Positions 16,685 to 24,978 of a stretch of DNA of 64,000 nucleotides are shown in pieces. The notes under the pieces were generated by a model. That model saw only the letters and a program-made list of their open reading frames with translations, ran no database searches and was not told the origin of the DNA. How positions within the stretch are numbered: the first letter of the stretch is position 1; each line of letters begins with the position of its first letter. Both the position numbers and the translations under genes were made by a program. Origin of the DNA: Geoalkalibacter ferrihydriticus DSM 17813 (lineage in GTDB: Bacteria > Desulfobacterota > Desulfuromonadia > Desulfuromonadales > Geoalkalibacteraceae). The stretch is from positions 402,411 through 466,410 of the forward strand of contig NZ_JWJD01000003.1 of assembly GCF_000820505.1 (NCBI RefSeq), written 5' to 3'.

Positions 16685-18625
16685 TTACAGTGGCCACACC
16701 CAGAGCAGCATCGGAAGGCTGACAACGATTACAAGAACTTCGGTCGGCAGTCCCAGGGGCCAATAATCCCCAAAGCGAAACCCACCGGGTCCGAGTATGA
16801 GGGTGTTGTTCTGATGCCCGATGGGGGTCAGGAAGGCGCAGGATGCGCCGACAGCCACCGCCATGAGGAAAGTGTCGGGATTGACATCAAGTTGGGACGC
16901 CGTACTCAGGGATAAGGGGCACATAAGTGCCGCGATGGCTGCGTTGTTCATGAAGTCCGTGAGCACCATAGTTACTATCAGAATCACCGCCAACCCGATG
17001 ATCGCATGTCCCTGGGCGAGATGGTCAACGAAAAAGCTCGCGATCAAATCGGCTGTTCCCGTTGTCGCCATGGCACCGGCCACCGGAAGCATGGCGGCCA
17101 ACAGCACGATGACTGACCAGTCGATGGCCGTGTAAACGGATCGCAGGGGGACAATTCGCATTGATACCAATGCTAGAACACCGGCGGCGAAAGAAACCGC
17201 CGCGGTTAAAATCCCCAACGCGGCACTGCCCACAGCCGCGCCCATGATAAGAGTGGCAAAAAGCGCCTGACGCTTGTCGGGAACGCGGATGTCGCGTGTG
17301 GCCAATGGCAGGCAACCGTATTCGCTGGCAAAAGAAGAAAGGGCCTGGGGCCCCCCGCGCATAAGCAAAACATCCCCCGGTTGAATGACGGTTGAGCGCA
17401 ATCGTTTGATGGATCTGCGTCCTTTGCGGGATACCGCGAGAAGATTGATGCCGTAACGGGTACGGAGTGCGATGTCCGTCGCTGAGCGACCGATGAGGAT
17501 CGCATTGGGCATGACGGCCAGTTCCTGAATTACGATTTCTTCAACTTCAGGCTTTTCCTCTTCCTCCTCTGTCTCCTCTGTCTCCTCTGTCTCCTCTGTC
17601 TCCTCTGTCTCCTCTGTCTCCTCTGTCTCCTCTGTCTCCTCTGTCTCCTCTGTGGCATCGGCCTTGTGTTCGGCGGCCTTTATGTTCGGCTTGGTTTCAC
17701 CTTTTCCCTCTTCATCGCCGTTTTCAGGCTCATTTGAGACATCTTCCTCAAGCTTTAGTCCGGAATTCGCTAAGGCCGCTGACAGTGACTCCGGCTCGGC
17801 CTCGATGACCAGAATGTCCCCTTCCCGCAGCAGGTGCCAGGGGTTGGGTGCGGTGACCTGCAAATCGTTCCTGACCAAGCCGACAATCTGCGCGTCGGCC
17901 TGGTCAAGCATTTCCTCCACCTCGCGCAGGCGTTTGCCCACAGCTTTGCTTCTTTCGACAATGCGTACTTCGCTGAGATACGTTCCAGTATCAAAGCTTC
18001 CTTCATCGGCCTGTTTTCTTGCCGGTACTAAGTGTCGGCCAATCAGGGCAATGAATGCCGTACCCGTGACAGCAACCGCGAGGCCAACCGGCAGGAAATC
18101 GAACATGGCGAAACCGCCGAGTCCAGCCTCCGCGCGAAATCCGGAGACGATCAAGTTCGGCGGCGTCCCGATTAGAGTCATTGTTCCACCGAGGATCGAG
18201 CAGAAGGCCAGCGGCATCAAGACCTTTCCAGGAGGCAAATTCTGTTTTTCCGCCATCTGAATGGCGATGGGCATCAACAGCGCCATGGCCCCGACATTGT
18301 TCATAAAGCCGGACAGGGCGGTGGCCAAACCGCAGAGGGCCAGAATGCTTAGCGTCGGCCCGGCCGATGAAGGCAGGATGCGCTTGGCCATCACATCCAC
18401 CGCGCCGGTGATCTGCAGTCCATAGCTCAGTACCAGAACACAGGCGACGGTGATGACCGCCGGATGACCGAACCCGGTGAACGCGTCGGCCCCAGGTACC
18501 AACCCGGTGAAGGCGCACACCAGCAAAGCGCCCATGGCCACCACGTCGTGGCGCCATCGCCCCCATAAAAACGCACTCATGGTTGCCGCGAGAACGGCAA
18601 GAATAATGATTTGATCGCCGGACAT
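16685..18625 (-). CDS. SLC13-type permease with two TrkA-C domains and acidic repeat linker
   Basis: A 646-residue inner-membrane transporter of the SLC13/DASS (or Na+-coupled anion) type. Hydrophobic segments fill residues 1-210 and 440-646, each half carrying a short re-entrant motif (FMNNVGAMALLMP and FMNNAAIAALMCP). Between them are two cytoplasmic TrkA-C-like domains (about 218-295 and 358-440) joined by a very acidic linker with nine consecutive Thr-Glu-Glu units (about 325-351). TrkA-C domains usually bind a small ligand that gates transport; the substrate here (sulfate, dicarboxylate or other anion) is not evident. The linker is encoded by a perfect 9-bp tandem repeat. Confidence 0.85.
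   Translation of the reverse strand: MSGDQIIILAVLAATMSAFLWGRWRHDVVAMGALLVCAFTGLVPGADAFTGFGHPAVITVACVLVLSYGLQITGAVDVMAKRILPSSAGPTLSILALCGLATALSGFMNNVGAMALLMPIAIQMAEKQNLPPGKVLMPLAFCSILGGTMTLIGTPPNLIVSGFRAEAGLGGFAMFDFLPVGLAVAVTGTAFIALIGRHLVPARKQADEGSFDTGTYLSEVRIVERSKAVGKRLREVEEMLDQADAQIVGLVRNDLQVTAPNPWHLLREGDILVIEAEPESLSAALANSGLKLEEDVSNEPENGDEEGKGETKPNIKAAEHKADATEETEETEETEETEETEETEETEETEETEEEEEKPEVEEIVIQELAVMPNAILIGRSATDIALRTRYGINLLAVSRKGRRSIKRLRSTVIQPGDVLLMRGGPQALSSFASEYGCLPLATRDIRVPDKRQALFATLIMGAAVGSAALGILTAAVSFAAGVLALVSMRIVPLRSVYTAIDWSVIVLLAAMLPVAGAMATTGTADLIASFFVDHLAQGHAIIGLAVILIVTMVLTDFMNNAAIAALMCPLSLSTASQLDVNPDTFLMAVAVGASCAFLTPIGHQNNTLILGPGGFRFGDYWPLGLPTEVLVIVVSLPMLLWVWPL
17571..17651. repeat. 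Nine-copy 9-bp minisatellite inside the permease gene
   Basis: GTCTCCTCT is repeated nine times without error, preceded by a degenerate copy (17562-17570). On the coding strand each unit reads Thr-Glu-Glu, so copy-number change keeps the frame and only alters linker length. Confidence 0.95.
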
Positions 18626-18778
18626 GAGACCTCATCGCCAGGTTGAAGAAAGTGAGTCGAGTGCCTGCTTATTTGTTGAATGATAACAGAATATTGCCGT
18701 GATTAAATGGGTGGGGATCGTCCAGGGGAAAGAAGGGGGATTTTTCGGATGTAGAAATTGGTTGCGCCGGATCGCCGT

Positions 18779-18825
18779 AAAAAAAGCCGGAAAAAGCAGG
18801 GGACGTTTTCCTGCTTTTTCCGGCT
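18779..18825 (-). terminator. Terminator of the zinc-ribbon gene
   Basis: A perfect 16-bp stem, 18785-18800 with 18810-18825, has a nine-base loop. On the minus strand it is followed by a run of seven T (A-run 18779-18785 on the plus strand), so it ends the transcript of the gene at 18850-19134. The remainder of 18626-18778 would hold the permease promoter. Confidence 0.85.
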
Positions 18826-18849
18826 TGTTCGTGTCGGGGGTAAAGAAGC

Positions 18850-19134
18850 CTATACTTCGACCAGGCGAAACCCCTGCCCTGCAAATTGAATATTCGATGC
18901 ATCTCCGCTGCGTGGCGGTGAGACGGCATGGATGCCGCCGCACACAGGGCATTTTCCGACAAAGGTCGCCAGTAAAAAATCACTGCCGCATCCTCGGCAA
19001 GCCGTGTGCAAGCCGCCGCCGGGAATGGGCCGATTTCTCAGGCTGCCCCCGTGTGCCTGGGCGACGAATTCGACGAGTTCCCGTCCCTGGGAAAAGGGAC
19101 CGGCACCGCTTCCTTCATTTGAGCAACATCCCAT
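18850..19134 (-). CDS. Zinc-ribbon small protein, unknown function
   Basis: A 94-residue soluble protein beginning MGCCSNEGSGAGPFS. A central CRGC ... CPVC pair (about residues 46 and 61) forms a probable zinc ribbon or rubredoxin-like knuckle around TACRGCGSDFLLATFVGKCPVCGG. ATG 19134 is chosen because AAAGGAGAT precedes it; the reading frame stays open 13 codons further upstream. An adjacent gene on the same strand also encodes a tiny double-CxxC protein, and its own terminator follows. Function is not known; metal binding or a redox role is inference. Confidence 0.75.
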   Translation of the reverse strand: MGCCSNEGSGAGPFSQGRELVEFVAQAHGGSLRNRPIPGGGLHTACRGCGSDFLLATFVGKCPVCGGIHAVSPPRSGDASNIQFAGQGFRLVEV

Positions 19135-19335
19135 AGATCTGATCTCCTTTTGAACGAGAAAAAGTATACGCACACCATCAGACTACCAGGGAGTCGCCAC
19201 GGAATGTATGACCCAAGTCAAAAAAAAGAGCCGGCGGTGCTGGTAAACAAATGAAAACCCGGCACACCCCGTCCTCTCTCATCGTGAAGGGAGCGGGAAA
19301 CATGTCCCTGGTTTTTTAGGCTCAATACACGGCCA

Positions 19336-19539
19336 CTAATGTCCGCAACTTTCACAGACAAAAGCCGATTTTTCCCCTTCCTCTGCGACCGCCTCGGAAA
19401 AACGATCATGCACCTCGCTCTTGGATCCCTTTTGGGCTGCTTCCTGCCCCTTGGGAATGTCATGCGGCCGGCAGGTGCTGCAAATGAAAGGTGACTTATC
19501 CTGAAGTTCTTCGACGGCTTCGGTAAATCGATCTGTCAT
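19336..19539 (-). CDS. Internally duplicated double-CxxC miniprotein
   Basis: A 67-residue protein made of two copies of one short module. Copy 1 reads DRFTEAVEELQDKSPFICSTC and copy 2 DRFSEAVAEEGEKSAFVCESC, joined by a linker rich in Lys, Gln and Ser. Each copy ends in one CxxC, so the two could bind one metal ion together or form a redox pair. The start has a strong AAGGAGAT. I do not recognise the family. The 200 bases between this gene and 19134 and the 230 bases from 19540 to 19769 hold no other gene that I can see. Confidence 0.75.
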   Translation of the reverse strand: MTDRFTEAVEELQDKSPFICSTCRPHDIPKGQEAAQKGSKSEVHDRFSEAVAEEGEKSAFVCESCGH

Positions 19540-19769
19540 GGCCTATCTCCTTTCCGACAAGCTCCCTGGCGGCTTTTCCCGCCCACAACGAGCATCCAGC
19601 CAAGCAAGCCGGCAGGGAAGAGCTGACTCCTTACCTAAGTAATTTTATCATGTTTTCAGGGGATTGGTTAAACTCTGACTCTTGAGAGGCTACAGCTGAT
19701 GGTTTTGGTAAAAAAGGGAAAATCAGGCCTCATGGCCATGGCATGCAATAGAAATTTTTCGTCATTCTC

Positions 19770-21065
19770 TCAGCTGGTTGCATCGTTGCGCAGAATGTTG
19801 ACTTTGGCGCACAACTGTTCGAGGTAGCGCGACCCCGTTTGGCTTTGCGCCAAGGCCCTTTTTACGGGAGAGAGTTTGAGGATGCCGCCCAGCAGAGCAG
19901 CCAGGGCTCGGTGGCTCCACAGCACCTGATTGTCGAAAATCAGGTGCTGCAATGTGCCGCGTTCGATGGCCATGAGCACCGTCTTATGCACCGCGTTGAC
20001 GGGGGTGATCACGCGTTGGGCGCGCGGGTTCATGTGCAGGGCTTGCAGACGGCAGGCACGGACGCACACGCCGCAGCCCAGGCACAGAGTTTCGTCAATG
20101 ACGGCGCGTTTGCGTCCACGGCCGGCGGGCTGCTCCGTTTCCAAAGTGATGATTTTTGCAGGGCAGACCGGCAGACAACGGCCGCAGCCCGAACAGTTCT
20201 CGGCCACTGTGGCGATGAAGTTACTGGTGTGGATGGGATGCTCGTGGCCGAAACGCTGATGGGCGAGCATTGCTTCACAGCAGCAGGGGCAGCAATTGCA
20301 AATAAAATTGACGTCGCGTTGAACATTCTCGGCAAACTGAGCGAGATTCTGCTCGCGTGCTTTGCGCAGAAGCTCTTTGCATTCGCTGCGCTCGACGCGT
20401 CGCACCTGGCCGTGGCGAATCAGCGAAGCTGCCACGCTGTTGAAGGTCATGCAGATGTCCATCTCCGCCGCGCAGGCTTTTCCCAGGTGGGCGCGTTTGT
20501 GGCGACAGTAGCACAGGCCGATGCCGATGTGCGTGGCTGCATCAATGACCGCTTCGGCGCGTTCGTAATCCAGCACGTGCAGGGCATGCTCACTGCTCAG
20601 CGCATCCTCGCCCACCAGAACCCGGCCGAATTGGGTTTCGCCGCCGGCAAAGAGAGCGCGCACAAAATCGTCCTCGACGCTGATGTACTGTTCGAATAGC
20701 CGGGAGAGCAGTTTCTGGTCGAGGTCTTCGCGCACCCGCATGAGAGCGAATTCAAAAAATCCCGCCATGGGAGGCGGCAGCACGTAAAGAACCTGCCCGC
20801 CTTGCTGCATATCCACCAGCAGGCCACGCGCCGCGAATTGTTCGAGCAAATTTTGTGCCTGTACCGACGGCATAGACCAGACGCGTGCGGCCTTGGCTGC
20901 CGAAAAAGGGCGCAGGGGCAGCCGCGCCACCAGATCGGCCTCCTTGGGGTCAAAAAGCAGGGCCAGGATCTTTTCCAGCAACTCCGAGGGCGGGGCTCCC
21001 TGAGGAAAGCGATTGAGGCGTTCAGTCAGACGAGCATAGGAGGAGCGAGCGGTCAGATGGGCCAT
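19770..21065 (-). CDS. Ferredoxin-domain protein with winged-helix-like N-terminus and cysteine-rich core
   Basis: A 431-residue cytoplasmic protein. Residues 1-110 look like a winged-helix region (LPLRPFSAAKAARVW, then QNLLEQFAARGLLVD). The middle holds two unusual Cys clusters, CYCRHKRAHLGKAC and CNCCPCCCE. Two 4Fe-4S ferredoxin motifs follow: CSGCGRCLPVCP near residue 295 and CLGCGVCVRAC near residue 333. Related proteins occur in anaerobic deltaproteobacteria and are annotated only as 4Fe-4S binding proteins. Helix plus clusters suggests a redox-linked regulator or an electron-transfer module for an unknown reductase; this is inference. It is followed downstream by the small CxxC genes. 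Confidence 0.75.
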   Translation of the reverse strand: MAHLTARSSYARLTERLNRFPQGAPPSELLEKILALLFDPKEADLVARLPLRPFSAAKAARVWSMPSVQAQNLLEQFAARGLLVDMQQGGQVLYVLPPPMAGFFEFALMRVREDLDQKLLSRLFEQYISVEDDFVRALFAGGETQFGRVLVGEDALSSEHALHVLDYERAEAVIDAATHIGIGLCYCRHKRAHLGKACAAEMDICMTFNSVAASLIRHGQVRRVERSECKELLRKAREQNLAQFAENVQRDVNFICNCCPCCCEAMLAHQRFGHEHPIHTSNFIATVAENCSGCGRCLPVCPAKIITLETEQPAGRGRKRAVIDETLCLGCGVCVRACRLQALHMNPRAQRVITPVNAVHKTVLMAIERGTLQHLIFDNQVLWSHRALAALLGGILKLSPVKRALAQSQTGSRYLEQLCAKVNILRNDATS

Positions 21066-21227
21066 GGTCGGCTATCCCTTCGATGCGCTGTGCAGAGCAT
21101 TTTTCCAGGAGTGCCGTGCCACGAGGTCGGGGGCCATGCCCCAGTTTGGGGTGCATGGAATCGTTCCCATCCGGAGACTCCGGTGGAAAAAATAAATGGC
21201 TGCGATGGGATCTTTATAGCAAAGACA

Positions 21228-21401
21228 TTATCCCTGCTGCAACCCAACGACCAGGGCCAGAGTAAAAAGAACCGTGAAAATGCCGCAAAGAATTTTGGCG
21301 ATTTTGGTCACGGGGGGCGATATGTTGAGAAACCCTAAAACGAGGGCGATGCAGGCAATGGTGAAAAAAACGGTGGCCCAATTCAACATGATGTCTTTCA
21401 T
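21228..21401 (-). CDS. DUF1328-family small membrane protein
   Basis: A 57-residue protein with two transmembrane helices: MLNWATVFFTIACIALVLGF, then after a short polar loop IAKILCGIFTVLFTLALVVG. Length, MLNWA start region and the conserved IAKIL in the second helix match DUF1328 (YtjA) proteins, stress-induced membrane peptides of unknown role. AAGGAGGA sits six bases before ATG 21401. The upstream neighbour on the same strand is a broken DUF3096 gene, another small hydrophobic family that often travels with it. Confidence 0.75.
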   Translation of the reverse strand: MKDIMLNWATVFFTIACIALVLGFLNISPPVTKIAKILCGIFTVLFTLALVVGLQQG

Positions 21402-21442
21402 GAGATTTCCTCCTTGATGCGAGGTATGTGGAAGCTGTCATC

Positions 21443-21583
21443 ACTGAACGTTCTTGCCTGAGTGATCCCGAGACGCCGATGAGAATCCGGTAGATGTCCA
21501 AGATTTAGTTGATCAGCCTGGGGATCATGAGGATTAAGATGACGGCGATGATTGCGAGGATCGGCTCAATCTGTATACATCAT
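21443..21583 (-). pseudogene. Broken DUF3096-like membrane peptide gene
   Basis: AAGGAG precedes an ATG at 21583, but that frame stops after five codons. One frame over, the text reads IEPILAIIAVILILMIPRLIN, a TAA stop, then ILDIYRILIGVSG. DUF3096 peptides normally read PRLLNYIVAIYLIxIG at this place, so the TAA stands where a Tyr codon (TAT/TAC) is expected, and the start appears frameshifted. Two lesions in a 50-codon gene indicate decay. The assignment rests on remembered family consensus, not on a search. From 21584 to 21791 I see no gene. Confidence 0.5.
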
Positions 21584-21791
21584 GGCGCTACTCCTTAAGA
21601 ATAACTGCCACTTGAAAGACTGAGCTATTTCGAATTTTATAGCAGTCGGGGGGCGGGATTGCAACAAAAACCGGTAAGTCGGGGGGGGGCATGGAGGGAC
21701 GAACAAGGAGGTGCCGGGTGACCGGCACTTCTAAGGAAGACCTGGTTCTATTCCCTCCGGTCTTGCCCGACAATGATAGATGTCCAACTCT

Positions 21792-23387
21792 TTACAGCAA
21801 CAAAAACAATACCTTAACCGCCAGAATTTTGCTGATCAAGGCCACCGGATACACCGTGGCGTAGGCAGAGGGCGCGTAGGGGGTTGGGGAGAGCGTTGCG
21901 GCGGCGGAGAGGCCTGAAACGCTGGTCATGGCGCCGACCATGACGCCGAGCATGCGCAAGAAACGGATGCGCAGCAGCCACAGGCCCACGGCCATGCCGA
22001 CGAGGATGGGCAGCAGGGTGACAAGGATGCCGGAGACGACCAGCGGCAGACCGTAGGCTTGCAGGGTAGGGACGAAGGTCACGCCGGCGCTGGTGCCCAC
22101 GGCGGCCATAAACAGTGCCAAGCCCAGATCGCGAATCAGGCGATTGCCGGTGGTCGGGATTTCCCAGATGAGACGTCCGGTCTGGTAGCGCGCGCCGAGC
22201 AGCAGTCCGGCAAGCAGAGCGCCCCCGGTGGTGCCGAGGGTGAAGGGACCAAGTATGGGCAGGGGCAGGGTGATGCGGCCGAGCAGAATGCCAAGGAGCA
22301 AGCCGAGCAGAATAGGCAGTAGATTGATGTCGTAGGTGGCCTTGAGATCGTTTCCGACGATGCGGGCGATGTTGCGCAGGGAGCGCTCATCGCCCACCGC
22401 GTGCAGCACGTCGCCCAGGTGCAGGCGGGTATTTGCGTCGGCGGGCAGGTCGACGCCGTTGCGGGTGATGCGCGCGATCTGGACGTTGAAGACCTCGCGA
22501 AAATTGAAGAAACCCAGAGTCGCGCCGGCGAAATGAGGTTTGGAAACGACGATGTCTTTCTTGGTTAGAACGCGATCAAAGGCGATCTCGCCCTCGATGG
22601 GTCGGCCGATGTAGAGTTGGATCTTTTCCAGGTCCGCGGGGCGCCCGACCACCCGCAGGTGGTCGCCCTCGTTAAGCGTCGTGTCGGCGCCCACCAGCAC
22701 CGGCTCATCGGCACCCCTGCGCAAAAGTCGGGTGATGGTGACCGGGGCGATGCTTTTGAGATAAAGGTCCGCAACCCGCCTGCCGAAGATGTTGGGATTG
22801 CTCACCTCGATGTGCTGATAAGTAATGGGCGGATTGATGGCGGCCAGTTCCTGCTCCAGTCGTTGCTCTTCGGCGGAAATGTCGACGCGCAGGAGTTTGG
22901 GCAGCAGCTTGACGCACAAGGCCACGCCGATGACGCCGATGCCGTAAGTCACGCCGTAGGCGGCCGGCGCCTTGTCGGGGCCGAGCAGTTCGACCGCCGT
23001 CGCCAGGGACGGGGTGCTGGTCATGGCGCCGGAGAGCAGGCCCGCGCCGATGCCGGCGTCGAAACCGAACAGCCGGCAGCATGCGTAGGTGACGGCGATG
23101 CCCACCAGAGTCATGATAAAAACGGCAAGGACCATGACCAGGCCGTGGCGGCGAAAGGAGCTCACGAAGCCGGGGCCGGACTGCAGGCCAATGGCGTAGA
23201 TGAACATGGCCAGACCGAGGGTCTGCACCTCTTCAGGCAGGGTAAAGCCGTAGTGACCGAAACCCAGGGCCACGAAGATGATGGCCGAAGGGCCCAGGGA
23301 AAGGTTCCACAGCCGGACCTTGCCGAGCATTTCTCCGAGGACGACGACCAGCAAAAGCAAAAAGATGGGATTGTTCAGCAGGGACAT
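21792..23387 (-). CDS. AspT/YidE-family transporter with two TrkA-C domains
   Basis: A 531-residue inner-membrane protein. Two homologous hydrophobic halves, each with the motif G(A/V)MTS-T/V-S, as in GAMTSTPSLATAVE (near 125) and GAMTSVSGLSAAATL (near 495), flank a central cytoplasmic part with two TrkA-C (RCK-C) domains at roughly 195-275 and 285-365. This is the layout of the aspartate:alanine exchanger superfamily (AspT, YidE, YbjL). The substrate is not predictable. It is the first gene of a minus-strand stretch and is divergent from miaB, with about 170 bases between their start codons. Confidence 0.85.
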   Translation of the reverse strand: MSLLNNPIFLLLLVVVLGEMLGKVRLWNLSLGPSAIIFVALGFGHYGFTLPEEVQTLGLAMFIYAIGLQSGPGFVSSFRRHGLVMVLAVFIMTLVGIAVTYACCRLFGFDAGIGAGLLSGAMTSTPSLATAVELLGPDKAPAAYGVTYGIGVIGVALCVKLLPKLLRVDISAEEQRLEQELAAINPPITYQHIEVSNPNIFGRRVADLYLKSIAPVTITRLLRRGADEPVLVGADTTLNEGDHLRVVGRPADLEKIQLYIGRPIEGEIAFDRVLTKKDIVVSKPHFAGATLGFFNFREVFNVQIARITRNGVDLPADANTRLHLGDVLHAVGDERSLRNIARIVGNDLKATYDINLLPILLGLLLGILLGRITLPLPILGPFTLGTTGGALLAGLLLGARYQTGRLIWEIPTTGNRLIRDLGLALFMAAVGTSAGVTFVPTLQAYGLPLVVSGILVTLLPILVGMAVGLWLLRIRFLRMLGVMVGAMTSVSGLSAAATLSPTPYAPSAYATVYPVALISKILAVKVLFLLL

Positions 23388-23557
23388 GGGCTCTGCTTTA
23401 TACTAACCATCGGGCAAAGTCCAGTGTAAACATTTGCAAGGGTGGGAGGACGCGCGCGGATGCCATCGACCGACTCTTGCCAATTCGTTTGACATCGCCG
23501 CGGGCGATTGATTACCATGGCGGCCAACATTCCAGAAAAGGTGAAAATATCAGCGAA

Positions 23558-24901
23558 ATGACGAAGTTTTTCTATCTTGAAACGTTCGGCTGCCAAATGA
23601 ACGTGGTCGATTCGGAGCAGATCGTCGATCTGCTCGGCCGTGTCGGATATGTCCAGGTGGAGACCCCGGAGCAGGCCGATTTGATTTTGCTCAACACCTG
23701 CTCCGTGCGTGACAAGGCCGAGCGTAAGGTCTACGGCCATCTCGGCCGCTTCAAGCCTTTGAAAGAGCAGCGGCCCGACCTGATCATCGGCGTCGGCGGC
23801 TGCGTGGCTCAACAGGAAGGCGAGCGGCTGCTGGACAAGCTGCGCTTTGTCGACCTGGTGTTCGGCACTCACAATATTCACCGTCTACCCGAAATGCTGG
23901 CAGGTGTCACGGGGGAAAAGCAGCGCCGTTTCGAAACGGAATTTCTCGATGCCGAAACCCGTCGCCTGCTCTTCCCCGAACGCAAGGCCGACGATGCCGT
24001 GACCCGCTTCGTCACCGTCATGCAGGGTTGCGACAATTTCTGCTCCTATTGCATCGTGCCCCACGTGCGTGGCCGCGAGATCAGCCGTCCGAGCGGCGAT
24101 ATCCTGGCCGAAATCCGTGATTTGGCGGCGGGCGGGGTGAGGGAGGTGACTCTGCTGGGGCAAAACGTCAACTCCTACGGTCTGCGCGAGGCGGGGGAAA
24201 TCTCTTTTTCCCAGCTGCTGCGCGCGGTGCACGAAATCGAGGGCATCGAACGCATCCGCTTCACCACCTCCCATCCCAAGGATCTCTCCGAGGAGCTGAT
24301 CGCCTGCTTCGGTGAAATGCCCAAGCTCGTCAAGCACTTGCATCTGCCGGTACAGTGCGGCGCAGATCCGATTCTGGCGGCCATGAATCGCGGCTATACC
24401 CGTGCTCAGTATCTGGAAAAAGTGGCGCGGCTCAAAGACGTGTGCCCTGATATCCGCCTGACCTCGGACCTCATCGTCGGCTTTCCCGGCGAGACGGAGG
24501 AGGATTTCGGCGAGACTCTTGCATTGGTCGCCCAGGTAGAGTACGCCGACATCTACAGTTTTCTCTATTCGCCGCGCAGCGGCACCGCGGCGGCGGAGCT
24601 GGAGGAAAACCTTGATCCCAAAGACAAGCAGGCACGCTTCGACCGCTTGCTGGCTCTGCAGCAGGACATCAGCGCCCGAATCTGGCAGAGCGATGTCGGC
24701 CGGGTGCTGCCGGTGCTGGTCGAGGGCGTCAGCCGCCAAGGCGGCGGCCAGTTATTCGGCCGCACAACCTGGAACCGCATCGTCAATTTCACCGGTTCGC
24801 CCGATCTGGTCGGACGCATCGTGCCGGTGCGCATCACCGCCTCGTTCAAGAACAGTCAGGCCGGCGAGCTTGAAGCCGACGAGGTGCGCGCGGCAAGTTA
24901 A
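23558..24901 (+). CDS. miaB: tRNA-2-methylthio-N6-dimethylallyladenosine synthase
   Basis: Radical-SAM enzyme that methylthiolates i6A37 of tRNAs reading UNN codons. Auxiliary cluster ligands are Cys12 (ETFGCQMN), Cys48 (LNTCSVRDKAE) and Cys82 (GGCVAQQEG); the SAM cluster ligands are Cys158, Cys162 and Cys165 (CDNFCSYC). A C-terminal TRAM domain binds tRNA. ATG 23558 gives the standard N-terminus (MTKFFYLETFGCQMN) and 447 residues; the frame is open upstream to 23477 but that extension is not family-like. Together with mtaB and mnmA, three sulfur-dependent tRNA modifiers lie in this window. Confidence 0.93.
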   Translation: MTKFFYLETFGCQMNVVDSEQIVDLLGRVGYVQVETPEQADLILLNTCSVRDKAERKVYGHLGRFKPLKEQRPDLIIGVGGCVAQQEGERLLDKLRFVDLVFGTHNIHRLPEMLAGVTGEKQRRFETEFLDAETRRLLFPERKADDAVTRFVTVMQGCDNFCSYCIVPHVRGREISRPSGDILAEIRDLAAGGVREVTLLGQNVNSYGLREAGEISFSQLLRAVHEIEGIERIRFTTSHPKDLSEELIACFGEMPKLVKHLHLPVQCGADPILAAMNRGYTRAQYLEKVARLKDVCPDIRLTSDLIVGFPGETEEDFGETLALVAQVEYADIYSFLYSPRSGTAAAELEENLDPKDKQARFDRLLALQQDISARIWQSDVGRVLPVLVEGVSRQGGGQLFGRTTWNRIVNFTGSPDLVGRIVPVRITASFKNSQAGELEADEVRAAS

Positions 24902-24978
24902 GTTACCTCCCCCATAACTGAAGACTGAAAAAAGAGGGGGAGGCGGCCGATCCCTCCCTTCTTTCACTGGACCCCGGT

